Positions 7,664 to 16,804 of a stretch of 61,864 nucleotides of DNA are shown in pieces. A program made the translations under genes and the position numbers. The DNA lies in contig JAQUWE010000001.1 in assembly GCA_028693035.1 (NCBI GenBank), positions 116,379 through 178,242 of the forward strand. The letters run 5' to 3'. Numbering within the stretch: position 1 is the first letter of the stretch; the number at the start of each line of letters is the position of its first letter. The notes under the pieces are model-generated. The model had not been told where the DNA came from. It saw nothing but the letters and a program-made list of their open reading frames with translations, and ran no database searches. Origin of the DNA: Bacilli bacterium (lineage in GTDB: Bacteria; Bacillota_I; Bacilli_A; RF39; UBA660).

Positions 7664-10600
7664 ATGACCCCTTTTTTGCATATTTTACCTTCTTCAAACG
7701 AAGATACATTGGTTGGACTTACACAAGAATTAAAAGCAATTAGAATGATTGAAGAATTTGAAAATAAAAGTGTTCTTTTCGTTGCAAATTCTCTTTACGA
7801 GGCCAATGAATTTTATAAAACATTAAGTCAGTATACAGAAGATGTCCTCTTTTTTCCTATGGATGACTTCTTAACAAGTGAAGCACTTGCTATCTCACCA
7901 GAATTTAAATATAAAAGATTAGAAACTCTTAATACATTGCTTTTAAATACGCATAAAATAGTGGTAACAAATTTAATGGGTTATCTTAGATTTCTTCCTC
8001 AAAAAACAATGTTTCACGAGAAACAAATTCATTTAAAGGTAGAAGAAGAATATCCAATATCTGATCTTATTACCCATTTATTCGATTTGGGATATACAAA
8101 AGAAACTTTGGTTAGCAAGACAGGTGAAATCGCGCCTCGTGGCTTTGTTTTGGACGTATTCCCTCTTAATGAAGATAATCCAATTCGTATTAGTTTTTGG
8201 GGAGATACTATTGAATCTATTAAATATTTTGATGTAGATTCTCAGTTCACTACAAAGGAAGTAAATGAGCTTACTATTTATCCAAATACAGAATTTATTA
8301 CAGAAAAAGAAGTCCCATTTGAAGAGAAAAAACAAAAAAATCTTTATAAGTATACATCAGTAACTTCTATTTTGTCTTATTTGGAAACGCCGACGGTATT
8401 TTTTAATAACGTCTATGATATGGCAATAAGCTATACACTTTTAAAAGAAGAGATGGAAAATTATTCTTTAAGCAATGAAATGCCAAAAGAAACAAAATAT
8501 ATGCACGATTTTTCTTTTGAAATAAAAGATAAAACTCTATTTTTTACAGATTTTGACAACGCTGTTTCAAAGCAGGCAACACATTATAAAAGTACACTGA
8601 TAGAACCATTTACAGGTACTAAGGAACAAATTAATATCCGATTAAATGCCTATTTGAAATCTAAAAAGAAAATATATATATGTGTAAATCATCGTTATAA
8701 TGCCCAGAAAATCATTGATGAATTAGACAATAATCATATTATTTTTACAAGTCCAGAAGAATACATCCCAGATAAAATCAATTTGGTTGTCTTAAAAATG
8801 AGTGAGGGATTTATATACGAGGACTATGTTGTAATTACTGAAAAAGAAATCTTTAACAAAAAAGATGTAGCGGCTTTATATAAAACCAAATTTAAGATGG
8901 GTAGTAGAATTAGAGATATTTCTAAATTAAACGTGGGGGATTATATTGTACATAGTACATATGGAATTGGGCAATATGCAGGAATCAAAACACTTGTCAA
9001 AAATGGCTTACAAAAAGACTATTTAATGGTCAATTATGCTGGAAATGACAAGGTTTATATACCAGTAGAAAAAATAGATTTAATTAGTAAGTATTCTAGT
9101 AATGAGGGACTTGTTCCTAAATTAAATAAATTGGGAAGTACGGACTGGCAAAAAACAAAATTAAGAGTACAGAAGAAAATTGAAGATATTGCAGGAGAAC
9201 TTTTGGAATTGTATGCAGAAAGAGAAAATGCACCAGGTTTTTCTTTTGCAGAAGATACTAAAGAACAATATGAATTTGAAAATGAATTTGCTTATAATCT
9301 AACCAACGATCAAAGTAAAGCTTGTATAGATATCAAAAAGGATATGGAAAAACCACATCCTATGGATCGTTTGCTATGTGGAGATGTAGGATTTGGTAAA
9401 ACAGAAGTGGCATTTCGGGCTATGTTTAAAGCAGTTATGTCAGGAAAACAGGTTGCACTCCTTTGTCCTACTACAATTTTATCTTCTCAGCACTATCAAA
9501 ATGCCGAAGAAAGATTTGCTTCTTTTGGTGTTAACATTGCTTTATTAAATCGGTTTGTGACAGGAAATAAACTTAAACAAACCTTACAAAGAATAGCAGA
9601 TGGAAAAGTGGATATTATTATTGGAACCCATAAATTACTTGGAAAAGATGTTACCTTTAAAGATTTGGGTTTACTTGTAATTGATGAAGAACAACGTTTT
9701 GGAGTTAAACATAAAGAAAAAATAAAACAATATAAAAATAATGTGGATGTTTTAACCTTATCTGCAACGCCTATCCCAAGAACTCTCCAAATGTCTATGT
9801 CAGGGTTACGTAGTTTGTCACTTATAGAAACCCCTCCAATCGATCGTTATCCTATTCAAACCTATGTTTTAGCAGAAAATAATCAAATTATGAAAGATGC
9901 TATTTACAAAGAACTTTCTAGAAATGGGCAGGTTTTTCTTCTTTATAATTATGTAGATGGGGTAGAAGCCAAAGCAAAAGAAATCAATCGCATTGTACCA
10001 GAAGCAAGAATCAGGTGTGCACATGGAAGGCTTTCTAAAACAGAACTCGAAAATATTATGATGGATTTTACCAATCATGAATTTGATATTCTTATTTGTA
10101 CGACTATTATTGAAACAGGAATTGATATTCCAAATGTAAATACTTTAATTATTTTGGATGCGGATCATTTCGGATTGTCACAGTTATATCAAATTAGAGG
10201 TAGGGTAGGAAGATCTAACCGAATTGCGTATTGCTATCTTATGTACGATAAAAGAAAAATCTTATCAGAAATTGCGACTAAAAGATTAAAAGTTATTAAA
10301 GATTTTACAGAACTTGGAAGTGGTTTTGCCATTGCGGTTAGAGATTTATCCATTCGTGGAGCAGGTGATATCTTAGGAAGTGAACAAGCCGGCTTTATTG
10401 ATTCTGTAGGGGTAGAAATGTTCTTGTCTATGTTAGATGAAGAAATTAAAAAATTAAGAGGCGTACAAAGTACAAAAGATGAGATAGAAACTGACATGCC
10501 TCTTGTAGATGTAGAAACAACCATTGCAGATACGTATGTATTGGAAGAAGAATTGAAAATTGAAATTCATAAGAAAATCAATGAAATTGATTCTAAAGAA

Positions 10601-10945
10601 TCACTAGAAAATATAAGAATTGAATTGGAAGATCGTTTTGGTAAAATTACTGAAGAAATGAAGATATATATGTATGAAGAATGGTTTGAGAAATTAGCAA
10701 AACAACTTCATATTGATAAAGTAAGGCAAACTAAAAACTCTATTGAAATTACTATACCAAAAAATATGGATGTCGATGGTCAAAAATTATTTATGGACTT
10801 ATCAGATATAGGAAGAATGTTCCGTTTTAGTAGTAAATTTGGTTCATTAATTGTTACTTTAGATATCGTTCATTTAGAAAAACATTTTATCTATTATTTA
10901 ATTGAATTTATGCAGATATTAGAAAAAAGTAAAAAGGAAGACTAA
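7664..10945 (+). CDS. mfd: Transcription-repair coupling factor Mfd
   Basis: Mfd removes RNA polymerase stalled at DNA lesions and recruits UvrA. In 1093 aa (B. subtilis 1177) the order is a UvrB-like N-terminal domain (about 1-300), an RNA polymerase-binding CarD-like domain with LNVGDYIVHSTYGIGQY (near 425-441), a superfamily 2 helicase with CGDVGFGKTEVAFRA (Walker A, near 573), VIDEEQRFG (DEEQ box, near 670) and QIRGRVGRSN, and a C-terminal TRCF domain. AAGGAGATG precedes ATG 7664. The coding sequence contains a one-mismatch parS at 8010-8025. Confidence 0.97.
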   Translation: MTPFLHILPSSNEDTLVGLTQELKAIRMIEEFENKSVLFVANSLYEANEFYKTLSQYTEDVLFFPMDDFLTSEALAISPEFKYKRLETLNTLLLNTHKIVVTNLMGYLRFLPQKTMFHEKQIHLKVEEEYPISDLITHLFDLGYTKETLVSKTGEIAPRGFVLDVFPLNEDNPIRISFWGDTIESIKYFDVDSQFTTKEVNELTIYPNTEFITEKEVPFEEKKQKNLYKYTSVTSILSYLETPTVFFNNVYDMAISYTLLKEEMENYSLSNEMPKETKYMHDFSFEIKDKTLFFTDFDNAVSKQATHYKSTLIEPFTGTKEQINIRLNAYLKSKKKIYICVNHRYNAQKIIDELDNNHIIFTSPEEYIPDKINLVVLKMSEGFIYEDYVVITEKEIFNKKDVAALYKTKFKMGSRIRDISKLNVGDYIVHSTYGIGQYAGIKTLVKNGLQKDYLMVNYAGNDKVYIPVEKIDLISKYSSNEGLVPKLNKLGSTDWQKTKLRVQKKIEDIAGELLELYAERENAPGFSFAEDTKEQYEFENEFAYNLTNDQSKACIDIKKDMEKPHPMDRLLCGDVGFGKTEVAFRAMFKAVMSGKQVALLCPTTILSSQHYQNAEERFASFGVNIALLNRFVTGNKLKQTLQRIADGKVDIIIGTHKLLGKDVTFKDLGLLVIDEEQRFGVKHKEKIKQYKNNVDVLTLSATPIPRTLQMSMSGLRSLSLIETPPIDRYPIQTYVLAENNQIMKDAIYKELSRNGQVFLLYNYVDGVEAKAKEINRIVPEARIRCAHGRLSKTELENIMMDFTNHEFDILICTTIIETGIDIPNVNTLIILDADHFGLSQLYQIRGRVGRSNRIAYCYLMYDKRKILSEIATKRLKVIKDFTELGSGFAIAVRDLSIRGAGDILGSEQAGFIDSVGVEMFLSMLDEEIKKLRGVQSTKDEIETDMPLVDVETTIADTYVLEEELKIEIHKKINEIDSKESLENIRIELEDRFGKITEEMKIYMYEEWFEKLAKQLHIDKVRQTKNSIEITIPKNMDVDGQKLFMDLSDIGRMFRFSSKFGSLIVTLDIVHLEKHFIYYLIEFMQILEKSKKED
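8010..8025. promoter_or_regulatory. parS-like site inside mfd (15/16 match)
   Basis: TGTTTCACGAGAAACA differs from the five upstream parS sites at a single base. It encodes part of an M-F-H-E-K stretch of Mfd, so it is embedded in coding DNA, as several natural parS sites are. It lies 7.7 kb from the array. One-mismatch sites still bind ParB in B. subtilis, so it may be a functional satellite site. Confidence 0.6.
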
Positions 10946-10960
10946 AGTTTTCTTTTTTTT
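10931..10960 (+). terminator. Terminator of mfd
   Basis: GAAGAC (10937-10942), loop TAAA, GTTTTC (10947-10952), then eight T. It overlaps the mfd stop codon. Confidence 0.75.
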
Positions 10961-10969
10961 ATGAAAAAC

Positions 10970-10997
10970 TTGCAAAAATAAAAAAATATGTTATACT
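10970..10997 (+). promoter_or_regulatory. Promoter of the 433-aa unknown gene
   Basis: TTGCAA (10970-10975), 16-bp spacer, TATACT (10992-10997). It covers the upstream ATG at 10988, which supports the later GTG start. Confidence 0.7.
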
Positions 10998-11026
10998 ACA
11001 CTGTATATTTTAAAGGAGTGGAAGTA

Positions 11027-12328
11027 GTGAGAAGTAGTAAAGAATTTTATAAAGCTTGTTTTGATTATGTTATTGAAAATAAAGTTGTATCAATAAAAGG
11101 TACATATATAGTAGAAAATATAGAATTAGATTATAAAAAATTGAAAGAAAATGCAGAATATTATTTTGATGAGTATGCAGAAAAAGAAGAAGTTCTTTTA
11201 TATCAAAAATTCAAACAATATAGAAAGAAAAAATATATATTTGATATTTATATGCGCTACGCAAATGATGAAACAGGTATGCAAAAGTGGTTACAAAAAC
11301 ATGAAATTACAAAAAGTGTTCTTCTAGGACAGATAAAATTGTATATCAGAAGATATGCAACCCCAGAAGAAATAAAAGCCTATATGGAAACTGAAAAAGG
11401 ATCATCAATCATTCCTAATTTTGTAAAATTATTTGAAAGAATTTTACAAAATCCAGAACAAGGTGTAGAAATTTTAAAAAAAGAGGATATCACAGAATAT
11501 GCACCTCTAAGAAACAAACCATCTATTTATATCAAATGGTGTCTTGATAATGATTTTTTCTATCCTTCAATGGTAACCAATGGGAATGCTAATCAAATTG
11601 TAGAATCTTTGATAAATATTATTGAACAGTATGAGAAAGAAATGCAGATATCACCAGTAAAAAAATCAACACGAAATTATCGCCATGACGATATATTTCT
11701 AAAAAATATGAAAGAAATGTTTCATTTGTATGCTTCTGAGTCTCCCCTTTTTATAGGAGAATATGCCAAAAAAAATCATGTAACCGTGCAACGATTAAGA
11801 GCGTATATAGAGGGCTACAAAAAATTACATCCTGAACAATATAAGGATTTAGAAAGAAAAAGAGAGGCTATTTATCAACAAAAAATAGTAGATTTTGCCA
11901 ATCAAGTAAAACAAATGTATGCAGGTATAAAATTTGGTATAATGGAGGATAACATAAATAGAAAATATGATGTAATTGATTATTTAGATGTTTTCCCTTA
12001 TACCCCATATCAGTTTACTAGTTTATTAAAAACAGCCAATATAAGTGTTGAAGAAAGAATAGTTGTAGAAGGATTTCTTCAAAATAATAAGCTAAATTAT
12101 AAAGTAGATAGGGAAAAAGAAATATCTTCAGAAGAGTATTATCAAAGTGGAGAATGTAAAATTGTTATTTCAAGAGATGTAAAAAAACAAATTATAGAGG
12201 ATCTAGAGAAAAATGGATATGGCAATTATAGGAGTATCTATAAAGCGGCTATTCAAAGATATATCCAAAGAAAAATGGCACTAGGTGAATATGAAATAGA
12301 ACCACAAAAAAAACTGGAACTTAAATAG
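11027..12328 (+). CDS. Hypothetical protein, 433 aa
   Basis: I do not recognise this protein. It is soluble, Lys/Glu/Tyr-rich, mainly helical by composition, without signal peptide or membrane segment. Two regions start alike: a stretch near 75-110 (FDIYMRYANDETGMQKWL) and one near 230-260 (MKEMFHLYASESPLFIGEYA), each pairing an aromatic helix with a short acidic loop. That suggests an internal repeat of a helical, perhaps DNA-binding-like unit. The C-terminus (ISRDVKKQIIEDLEKNGYG..) looks like a helical tail. GTG 11027 is eight bases after AAAGGAG (11012-11018); the upstream ATG at 10988 lies within the promoter. It is monocistronic, with its own promoter and a shared terminator with the convergent pyrophosphatase gene. 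Confidence 0.8.
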   Translation: MRSSKEFYKACFDYVIENKVVSIKGTYIVENIELDYKKLKENAEYYFDEYAEKEEVLLYQKFKQYRKKKYIFDIYMRYANDETGMQKWLQKHEITKSVLLGQIKLYIRRYATPEEIKAYMETEKGSSIIPNFVKLFERILQNPEQGVEILKKEDITEYAPLRNKPSIYIKWCLDNDFFYPSMVTNGNANQIVESLINIIEQYEKEMQISPVKKSTRNYRHDDIFLKNMKEMFHLYASESPLFIGEYAKKNHVTVQRLRAYIEGYKKLHPEQYKDLERKREAIYQQKIVDFANQVKQMYAGIKFGIMEDNINRKYDVIDYLDVFPYTPYQFTSLLKTANISVEERIVVEGFLQNNKLNYKVDREKEISSEEYYQSGECKIVISRDVKKQIIEDLEKNGYGNYRSIYKAAIQRYIQRKMALGEYEIEPQKKLELK

Positions 12329-12341
12329 TTCTAGTTTTTTT
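12307..12341. terminator. Bidirectional terminator between convergent genes
   Basis: AAAAAACTGGAAC (12308-12320) pairs with GTTCTAGTTTTTT (12328-12340) with one G-T pair. A and T runs lie on both sides, so it can serve both strands. It overlaps both stop codons. Confidence 0.82.
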
Positions 12342-13956
12342 AATCTAAAGCACTCATGATATTTGGTAAAATTTGTTTTTTACGAGATACTACATCTGGT
12401 AAATAATACCCTTGTTCCATATTTTCTACAGCAAATGCATTTTCCAAAATACGTTTTGCTTTTTCATTAAAGAAAAGGTAGGATCCGTTATTGATAATAT
12501 CAGTAACAGCCAAAACACATAAAGCATAATTGTTATTTAGTGTAATAGATTCAAGCAATTCTAAATATTCATTTTGTTCATCTGTAATTTCTTTTACATT
12601 TGTAGTAAATACTTGCCCAATCCCCATTTTTCTATCATCTACTGGGAATAATTTGAAATCTGTATAAATAATTTCTTCTTTGGTTCTCCCTTTTAAAGAC
12701 GTACCAGCATTAAACATTTCCATTCCATATTTTTGATAATCAACATCCGCAATACGCGCTAAATCTTCTACAATGGTTCTATCAACAGGAGTAGTGGTTG
12801 GTGATTTTAAAATGAGTGTATCTGATAAAATACCTGATAACATCATTCCAGCCATTTCTTTTGTGATTTCAATCTTATTTTCTTTATAAAGCATATATAC
12901 GATGGTATTGGTACTACCAACCGGCATATTTCTAAAGTTAATAGGCATTGAAGTTCCTATACTTCCAATATTATGGTGATCAATGATTTCTACAATCTCT
13001 GCTTCATCAAGACCTTCCACACTTTGGTCATAAGAATTATGATCGACAAGAATTACTTTTTTCTTTGTTTTTTCACCTAAGTTATTTAGTCTTATAATAC
13101 CCTTACAAACTTGGTTTTTATCAACCACTGGATAATAACTGAATTTAGTGCGGTTTGCATGATCTACGAAATCTGTTACATAATCTGTTTCTAACATACA
13201 AGAAATACTTGTTTTTCTAATAATTGTATAAATATAATTACATAAGTTAATTACCTTTGTAACATGGAAAGAATCAAAATTGGTTCTAATAATATTTACT
13301 TTATTTTTACGAGCAATTTCTAAATGTTCCTTTTTAATACTAGAGTTTCCCGTTAGAATAAGTAATTTAATCCCACTTTCAACAGCATATTCAATGACAC
13401 TATGTCTATCTCCAATAATCAAAACGGTATCTTTATCCATTTTTACACTTTCAATAATTCTAGTACTTTTGTATGAGGCAGCAATAATATTTCCTTCTAC
13501 TTCCTCTTCAAATCTTAGAACCTCTTCTCCTTCTAATACTTTTAAAATATTATCATAAGAAGCAATTAGGTGATGTAGGTTCCCAGATATTTGATCTTTG
13601 GCAATATCTTTCATACCTACGATTCCTCTAAATTTTTTATCTTTATCCACGATAAGTGTAGTACTGGTATCATTATTGGTCATTGTCATATAGCCTTTAT
13701 GAATAGAATCTTTTTCATAGTTATAATAGTTTTTTAAATAATTTACATCTTTTATTTGTAATTTTACATCATTTAAATATTTTGGTCTTTTTACTTTAAA
13801 ATAATCTAAAACAAATTTAGTTTCATTATTCATATCACTTAATATTCTAGGTTCTGTAGATTCTCCAATTGCATTCTTTAAATAAGAAAGCGCAATCGCA
13901 CTACATACACTATCCGTATCAGGTTTACGATGTCCAAAAATTAGTGTTTTCTCCAT
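12340..13956 (-). CDS. Manganese-dependent inorganic pyrophosphatase with CBS and DRTGG domains
   Basis: Family II (DHH) pyrophosphatase that splits PPi to phosphate. The 538-aa protein begins with GHRKPDTDS (8-16, metal ligands), then has a CBS region (about 70-125), a DRTGG-like region (about 130-235), a second CBS segment (about 240-295), VDHN and EIIDHHN for the DHH motif, GILSDT near 380, and a C-terminal DHHA2 domain. Regulatory inserts of this type bind adenine nucleotides and Ap4A in studied clostridial enzymes, so control by energy charge is likely. ATG 13956 follows AAAGGAGG on the minus strand. It is the only well-supported minus-strand gene in the window. Confidence 0.93.
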   Translation of the reverse strand: MEKTLIFGHRKPDTDSVCSAIALSYLKNAIGESTEPRILSDMNNETKFVLDYFKVKRPKYLNDVKLQIKDVNYLKNYYNYEKDSIHKGYMTMTNNDTSTTLIVDKDKKFRGIVGMKDIAKDQISGNLHHLIASYDNILKVLEGEEVLRFEEEVEGNIIAASYKSTRIIESVKMDKDTVLIIGDRHSVIEYAVESGIKLLILTGNSSIKKEHLEIARKNKVNIIRTNFDSFHVTKVINLCNYIYTIIRKTSISCMLETDYVTDFVDHANRTKFSYYPVVDKNQVCKGIIRLNNLGEKTKKKVILVDHNSYDQSVEGLDEAEIVEIIDHHNIGSIGTSMPINFRNMPVGSTNTIVYMLYKENKIEITKEMAGMMLSGILSDTLILKSPTTTPVDRTIVEDLARIADVDYQKYGMEMFNAGTSLKGRTKEEIIYTDFKLFPVDDRKMGIGQVFTTNVKEITDEQNEYLELLESITLNNNYALCVLAVTDIINNGSYLFFNEKAKRILENAFAVENMEQGYYLPDVVSRKKQILPNIMSALD

Positions 13957-13983
13957 ATATGTCCTCCTTTAAAACGTGTCCTT

Positions 13984-14012
13984 ATTATAGCATGTAAAAA
14001 GAAACTTGTAAA
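13984..14012 (-). promoter_or_regulatory. Promoter of the pyrophosphatase gene
   Basis: On the minus strand TTTACA (14012-14007), 17-bp spacer, TATAAT (13989-13984). It lies 28 bp upstream of the start codon. Confidence 0.8.
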
Positions 14013-14070
14013 ACAAGAAAAATCGTATAAAATAAGAAAAACTTATCAAACTATGGATAAGGAGGAAAAT

Positions 14071-14601
14071 ATGAAAGCAACTGGTGTCATAAGAAGAATT
14101 GATGAATTAGGACGTATTGTAGTTCCTAAAGAAATAAGAAAAAATCTAAGAATTAGAGAAGGAGATAGTTTAGAAATATTTGTTGGTGAAAATGAAAATA
14201 TTATTTTAAAAAAGCATTCTGCCCTTCATAATATTAAAGACTTTGCTTCTCTTTTAGTAGAAGCTGTATATAAAGATATAAAAAGAAATATTTTAATCAC
14301 AGATACGGATGAGGTTTTAGCATGTGCAGGAAAAGGTAAAAAAGAATATTTAGGAAAACCTATAAGCACAGCTTTAGCAGAGTCTATTAATAGAAGAGAT
14401 ACGATGTTAGAGAGACATACAAAACTATATCAAATATGTGACAAAGAAGAAGAAATGACATATTCTATTAGTACCATTATAGCAGAGGGAAATGCGGTCG
14501 GCTGTGTTCTTATCTTTGACAAGGAAGAAAGTGTAGGCGAAACGGAAAAGGTAATTTCTTCAGTCGTTGCCAACTTTTTAGCAAACCATATTGAACAATA
14601 A
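14071..14601 (+). CDS. spoVT: Stage V sporulation protein T (AbrB-family regulator)
   Basis: SpoVT modulates forespore (sigma-G) gene expression. The 176-aa product has the AbrB/SpoVT swapped-hairpin DNA-binding domain at the N-terminus (MKATGVIRRIDELGRIVVPK.., 1-50) and a C-terminal GAF-like domain (about 55-176), matching B. subtilis SpoVT in order and length. I start at ATG 14071, four bases after AAGGAGG-like AAGGAGGA; an in-frame ATG at 14053 lies upstream of that ribosome site. Putative promoter elements TTGTAA (14006-14011) and TAAAAT (14028-14033) have a 16-bp spacer. In B. subtilis spoVT neighbours mfd, and here it lies within 3.1 kb of mfd. Confidence 0.93.
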   Translation: MKATGVIRRIDELGRIVVPKEIRKNLRIREGDSLEIFVGENENIILKKHSALHNIKDFASLLVEAVYKDIKRNILITDTDEVLACAGKGKKEYLGKPISTALAESINRRDTMLERHTKLYQICDKEEEMTYSISTIIAEGNAVGCVLIFDKEESVGETEKVISSVVANFLANHIEQ

Positions 14602-14619
14602 AAAAAATTGTGTTATAAT
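14591..14619 (+). promoter_or_regulatory. Promoter of the metS T-box transcript
   Basis: TTGAAC (14591-14596, inside the 3' end of spoVT), 17-bp spacer, TATAAT (14614-14619). Confidence 0.8.
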
Positions 14620-14625
14620 AAAGCA

Positions 14626-14842
14626 TATTTTAAATATAATGAAAGAAAGAGAAATAAGAAGACTTTAGAGAGAACTTATGGTTGGTGAAAATAAGGAAAG
14701 TTATATTATTTTAAATGATTCTGGAATAGCTATGAGGAAATGCATAGCCGCTTTGTAGCGTTACAAATAAGAGTGCAAGAATATTCTTTGTATTAAGGTG
14801 GTACCGCGGTTTTTCGTCCTTAACTATAGAATATTTTTTTAT
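14626..14842 (+). promoter_or_regulatory. T-box riboswitch, methionine-specifying
   Basis: The 322-bp gap before metS holds a complete T-box leader. Stem I features are the AGAGAG element (14668-14673) and GGTTGGTG distal loop, a candidate AUG specifier at 14715-14717 followed by ATTCTGGAA, and a GCTATG/CATAGC hairpin (14729-14748). The T-box AAGGTGGTACCGCGG is at 14795-14809. The competing terminator pairs AATATTCT..TTAAGG (about 14780-14798) with CCTTA..AGAATATT (about 14818-14835), followed by T residues. Uncharged tRNA-Met should pair with the specifier and the T-box bulge and allow transcription of metS. The specifier agrees with the downstream gene. Confidence 0.93.
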
Positions 14843-14923
14843 TTAAAAAAATAAAAAAACAACGAAACTACACGCAAAGGTAACAAAAATATTTAGAATG
14901 GATGTATAAAGGAGAGTGATACT

Positions 14924-16492
14924 ATGGAAAAAGAAAAATTTTATATTGCAACGGCAATTGCGTATACATCAGCAAAACCACATGTTGGAAACTGTTATGA
15001 AATTGTTTTAGCAGATGCTATCGCACGTTATAAAAGACTTGTTGGATATGATGTTTATTTCCAAACAGGTACAGATGAACATGGTCAAAAAATAGAAGAA
15101 AAGGCGAAACTTGCAGGAAAAAGTCCACAGGAATTTGTAGATGAAGTTGCTTTAGAGGTAAAACGTTTATGGACTTTGTTAAACGCAAGTTATGATCGTT
15201 TTGTGCGTACAACCAATCCGACACACGAACACATTGTCCAAAAAATCTTCAAAAAATTATATGAACAAGGAGATATTTATTTAGACAAATACGAAGGATT
15301 GTATTGTACCCCTTGTGAATCTTTCTTTACGGAAAGTCAACTTGTAGATGGTAAATGTCCAGATTGTGGAAGAAAAGTACATGCCTCAAGTGAGGAAGCG
15401 TATTTCTTTAAATTAGAAAAATATGCAGATAGATTGATAGAATATATTGAAACACATCCCAATTTCATCAAACCGGAATCAAGAAAAAACGAAATTATGA
15501 ACAATTTTTTAAAACCGGGTGTACAAGACTTATGTGTATCCAGAACTTCTTTTAAATGGGGAATTCCTGTCGATTTTGATGAAGGACATGTCATTTATGT
15601 ATGGATTGATGCACTTAGTAACTATATTACTTTCTTAGGGTATGACCCAGATGGTTCTACAGAGGAATTCTATAAATACTGGCCAGCAGATATTCATTTA
15701 ATAGGAAAAGATATTTTGCGTTTTCATACCATTTACTGGCCTATTATGTTAATGGCTTTAGATTTACCTCTTCCTAAACAAATCTTTGGACATCCATGGG
15801 TATTAAGTGCTAGTGATAAAATGAGTAAATCAAAGGGAAATGTTTTTTATGCAGATGATCTAGTAGATCTATATGGTGTAGATGCCCTTCGTTATTATTT
15901 ATTACATGAAATTCCTTATGCCAATGATGGTACTTTAACACATGAACTTTTAATAGAAAGAATTAATTCTGATTTAGCAAATGTTTTAGGAAATTTAGTA
16001 AATCGTACTATTACAATGTCTCATAAATATTTTGATGGTGTTGTAAAATTACCAAAAGCATTTGAAGATATTGATAAACCACTTATTACAGCCGTAAGAG
16101 AACTTCCAAAAAAAGTGGAAACAGCAATGGAAACCTTACATGTAGCAGAAGCTATCGATGAAATTTTTGAAATTTACCGTAAATGTAATAAATATATCGA
16201 TGAAACAATGCCTTGGATTTTAGCAAAAGAGGGACAGGAAGACCGTTTAGCGACCGTACTTTATAACTTATTAGAGGCGATCCGCTGTGCCACTGTATTA
16301 TTGCAAGCATTCCTACCAGACACTGCAGATGCTATTTTCCACCAATTAAATACCAATAATCGTTTTATAGATTCTATCGAAGGGTTTAATGGACTCGATA
16401 TTGATTTAAAATTAGGGGAAGCAAAACCATTATTTATCCGTATTGATAAAGAAAAGAAATTAAAAGAAATAGAAAATTGTAAAAGTGTGTAA
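14924..16492 (+). CDS. metS: Methionyl-tRNA synthetase
   Basis: Class I synthetase charging tRNA-Met. The 522-aa product has the HIGH variant HVGN (20-23), a zinc-binding insert with CTPC near 126-129 and CPDC near 144-147, and KMSKS at 299-303. It ends after the anticodon-binding helical domain and lacks the C-terminal EMAP/Trbp111-like domain present in B. subtilis MetRS (about 660 aa), as in the shorter family members. GGAGAG precedes ATG 14924. It is controlled by the upstream Met T-box. Confidence 0.97.
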   Translation: MEKEKFYIATAIAYTSAKPHVGNCYEIVLADAIARYKRLVGYDVYFQTGTDEHGQKIEEKAKLAGKSPQEFVDEVALEVKRLWTLLNASYDRFVRTTNPTHEHIVQKIFKKLYEQGDIYLDKYEGLYCTPCESFFTESQLVDGKCPDCGRKVHASSEEAYFFKLEKYADRLIEYIETHPNFIKPESRKNEIMNNFLKPGVQDLCVSRTSFKWGIPVDFDEGHVIYVWIDALSNYITFLGYDPDGSTEEFYKYWPADIHLIGKDILRFHTIYWPIMLMALDLPLPKQIFGHPWVLSASDKMSKSKGNVFYADDLVDLYGVDALRYYLLHEIPYANDGTLTHELLIERINSDLANVLGNLVNRTITMSHKYFDGVVKLPKAFEDIDKPLITAVRELPKKVETAMETLHVAEAIDEIFEIYRKCNKYIDETMPWILAKEGQEDRLATVLYNLLEAIRCATVLLQAFLPDTADAIFHQLNTNNRFIDSIEGFNGLDIDLKLGEAKPLFIRIDKEKKLKEIENCKSV

Positions 16493-16520
16493 AATGTCGA
16501 ATAAAAGCAGGTAAAAATCT

Positions 16521-16549
16521 TTGAAACCTCCTAGTAAATATGGTATATT
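16521..16549 (+). promoter_or_regulatory. Promoter of the 57-aa membrane peptide gene
   Basis: TTGAAA (16521-16526), 17-bp spacer, TATATT (16544-16549). Confidence 0.75.
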
Positions 16550-16587
16550 GATAGTGTCGTAACACAATGGAGAGAGGATAAAAGAAA

Positions 16588-16761
16588 ATGCTTGAGGAAA
16601 CTAAAGTAAAAAACAAATATGTAGTACTTTTGTTTTCGGTGTTAGCTTTATTCGTTGTAGGTAATTTGATAGTTGATTTCAATATCTTAGATTTTCTCTA
16701 TTTTTGCGTATTAATAGTTATGGGTTTAAGATTCGTGAAAATTAAAATATCAAAAGAGTAG
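16588..16761 (+). CDS. Small membrane protein, 57 aa, unknown
   Basis: An open frame of 57 codons from ATG 16588 to TAG 16761. The peptide starts MLEETKVKNKYVVLLFSVL. It has a charged N-terminus, a hydrophobic helix at about 12-31, a short polar turn with Asp/Asn, a second hydrophobic stretch at about 34-50, and a basic end (RFVKIKISKE). A purine-rich site (GGAGAGAGGA) lies upstream, its own promoter is at 16521-16549, and a terminator follows immediately. A dedicated promoter and terminator around one short frame support a real gene. I see no known family. Confidence 0.65.
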   Translation: MLEETKVKNKYVVLLFSVLALFVVGNLIVDFNILDFLYFCVLIVMGLRFVKIKISKE

Positions 16762-16762
16762 A

Positions 16763-16794
16763 AAATTATACTAAATTATAGTATAATTTTTTTT
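16763..16794 (+). terminator. Terminator after the 57-aa gene
   Basis: AAATTATACT (16763-16772) pairs with AGTATAATTT (16780-16789), followed by a T-run to 16794. It also contains TATAAT (16783-16788), which might serve as a -10 for tatD. Confidence 0.75.
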
Positions 16795-16804
16795 GGTGAT
16801 AGAT

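Noticed and set aside
10988-11026. ATG start at 10988 for the 433-aa protein
   Set aside because: It falls between the -35 and -10 elements, upstream of any transcript; GTG 11027 has the ribosome site.
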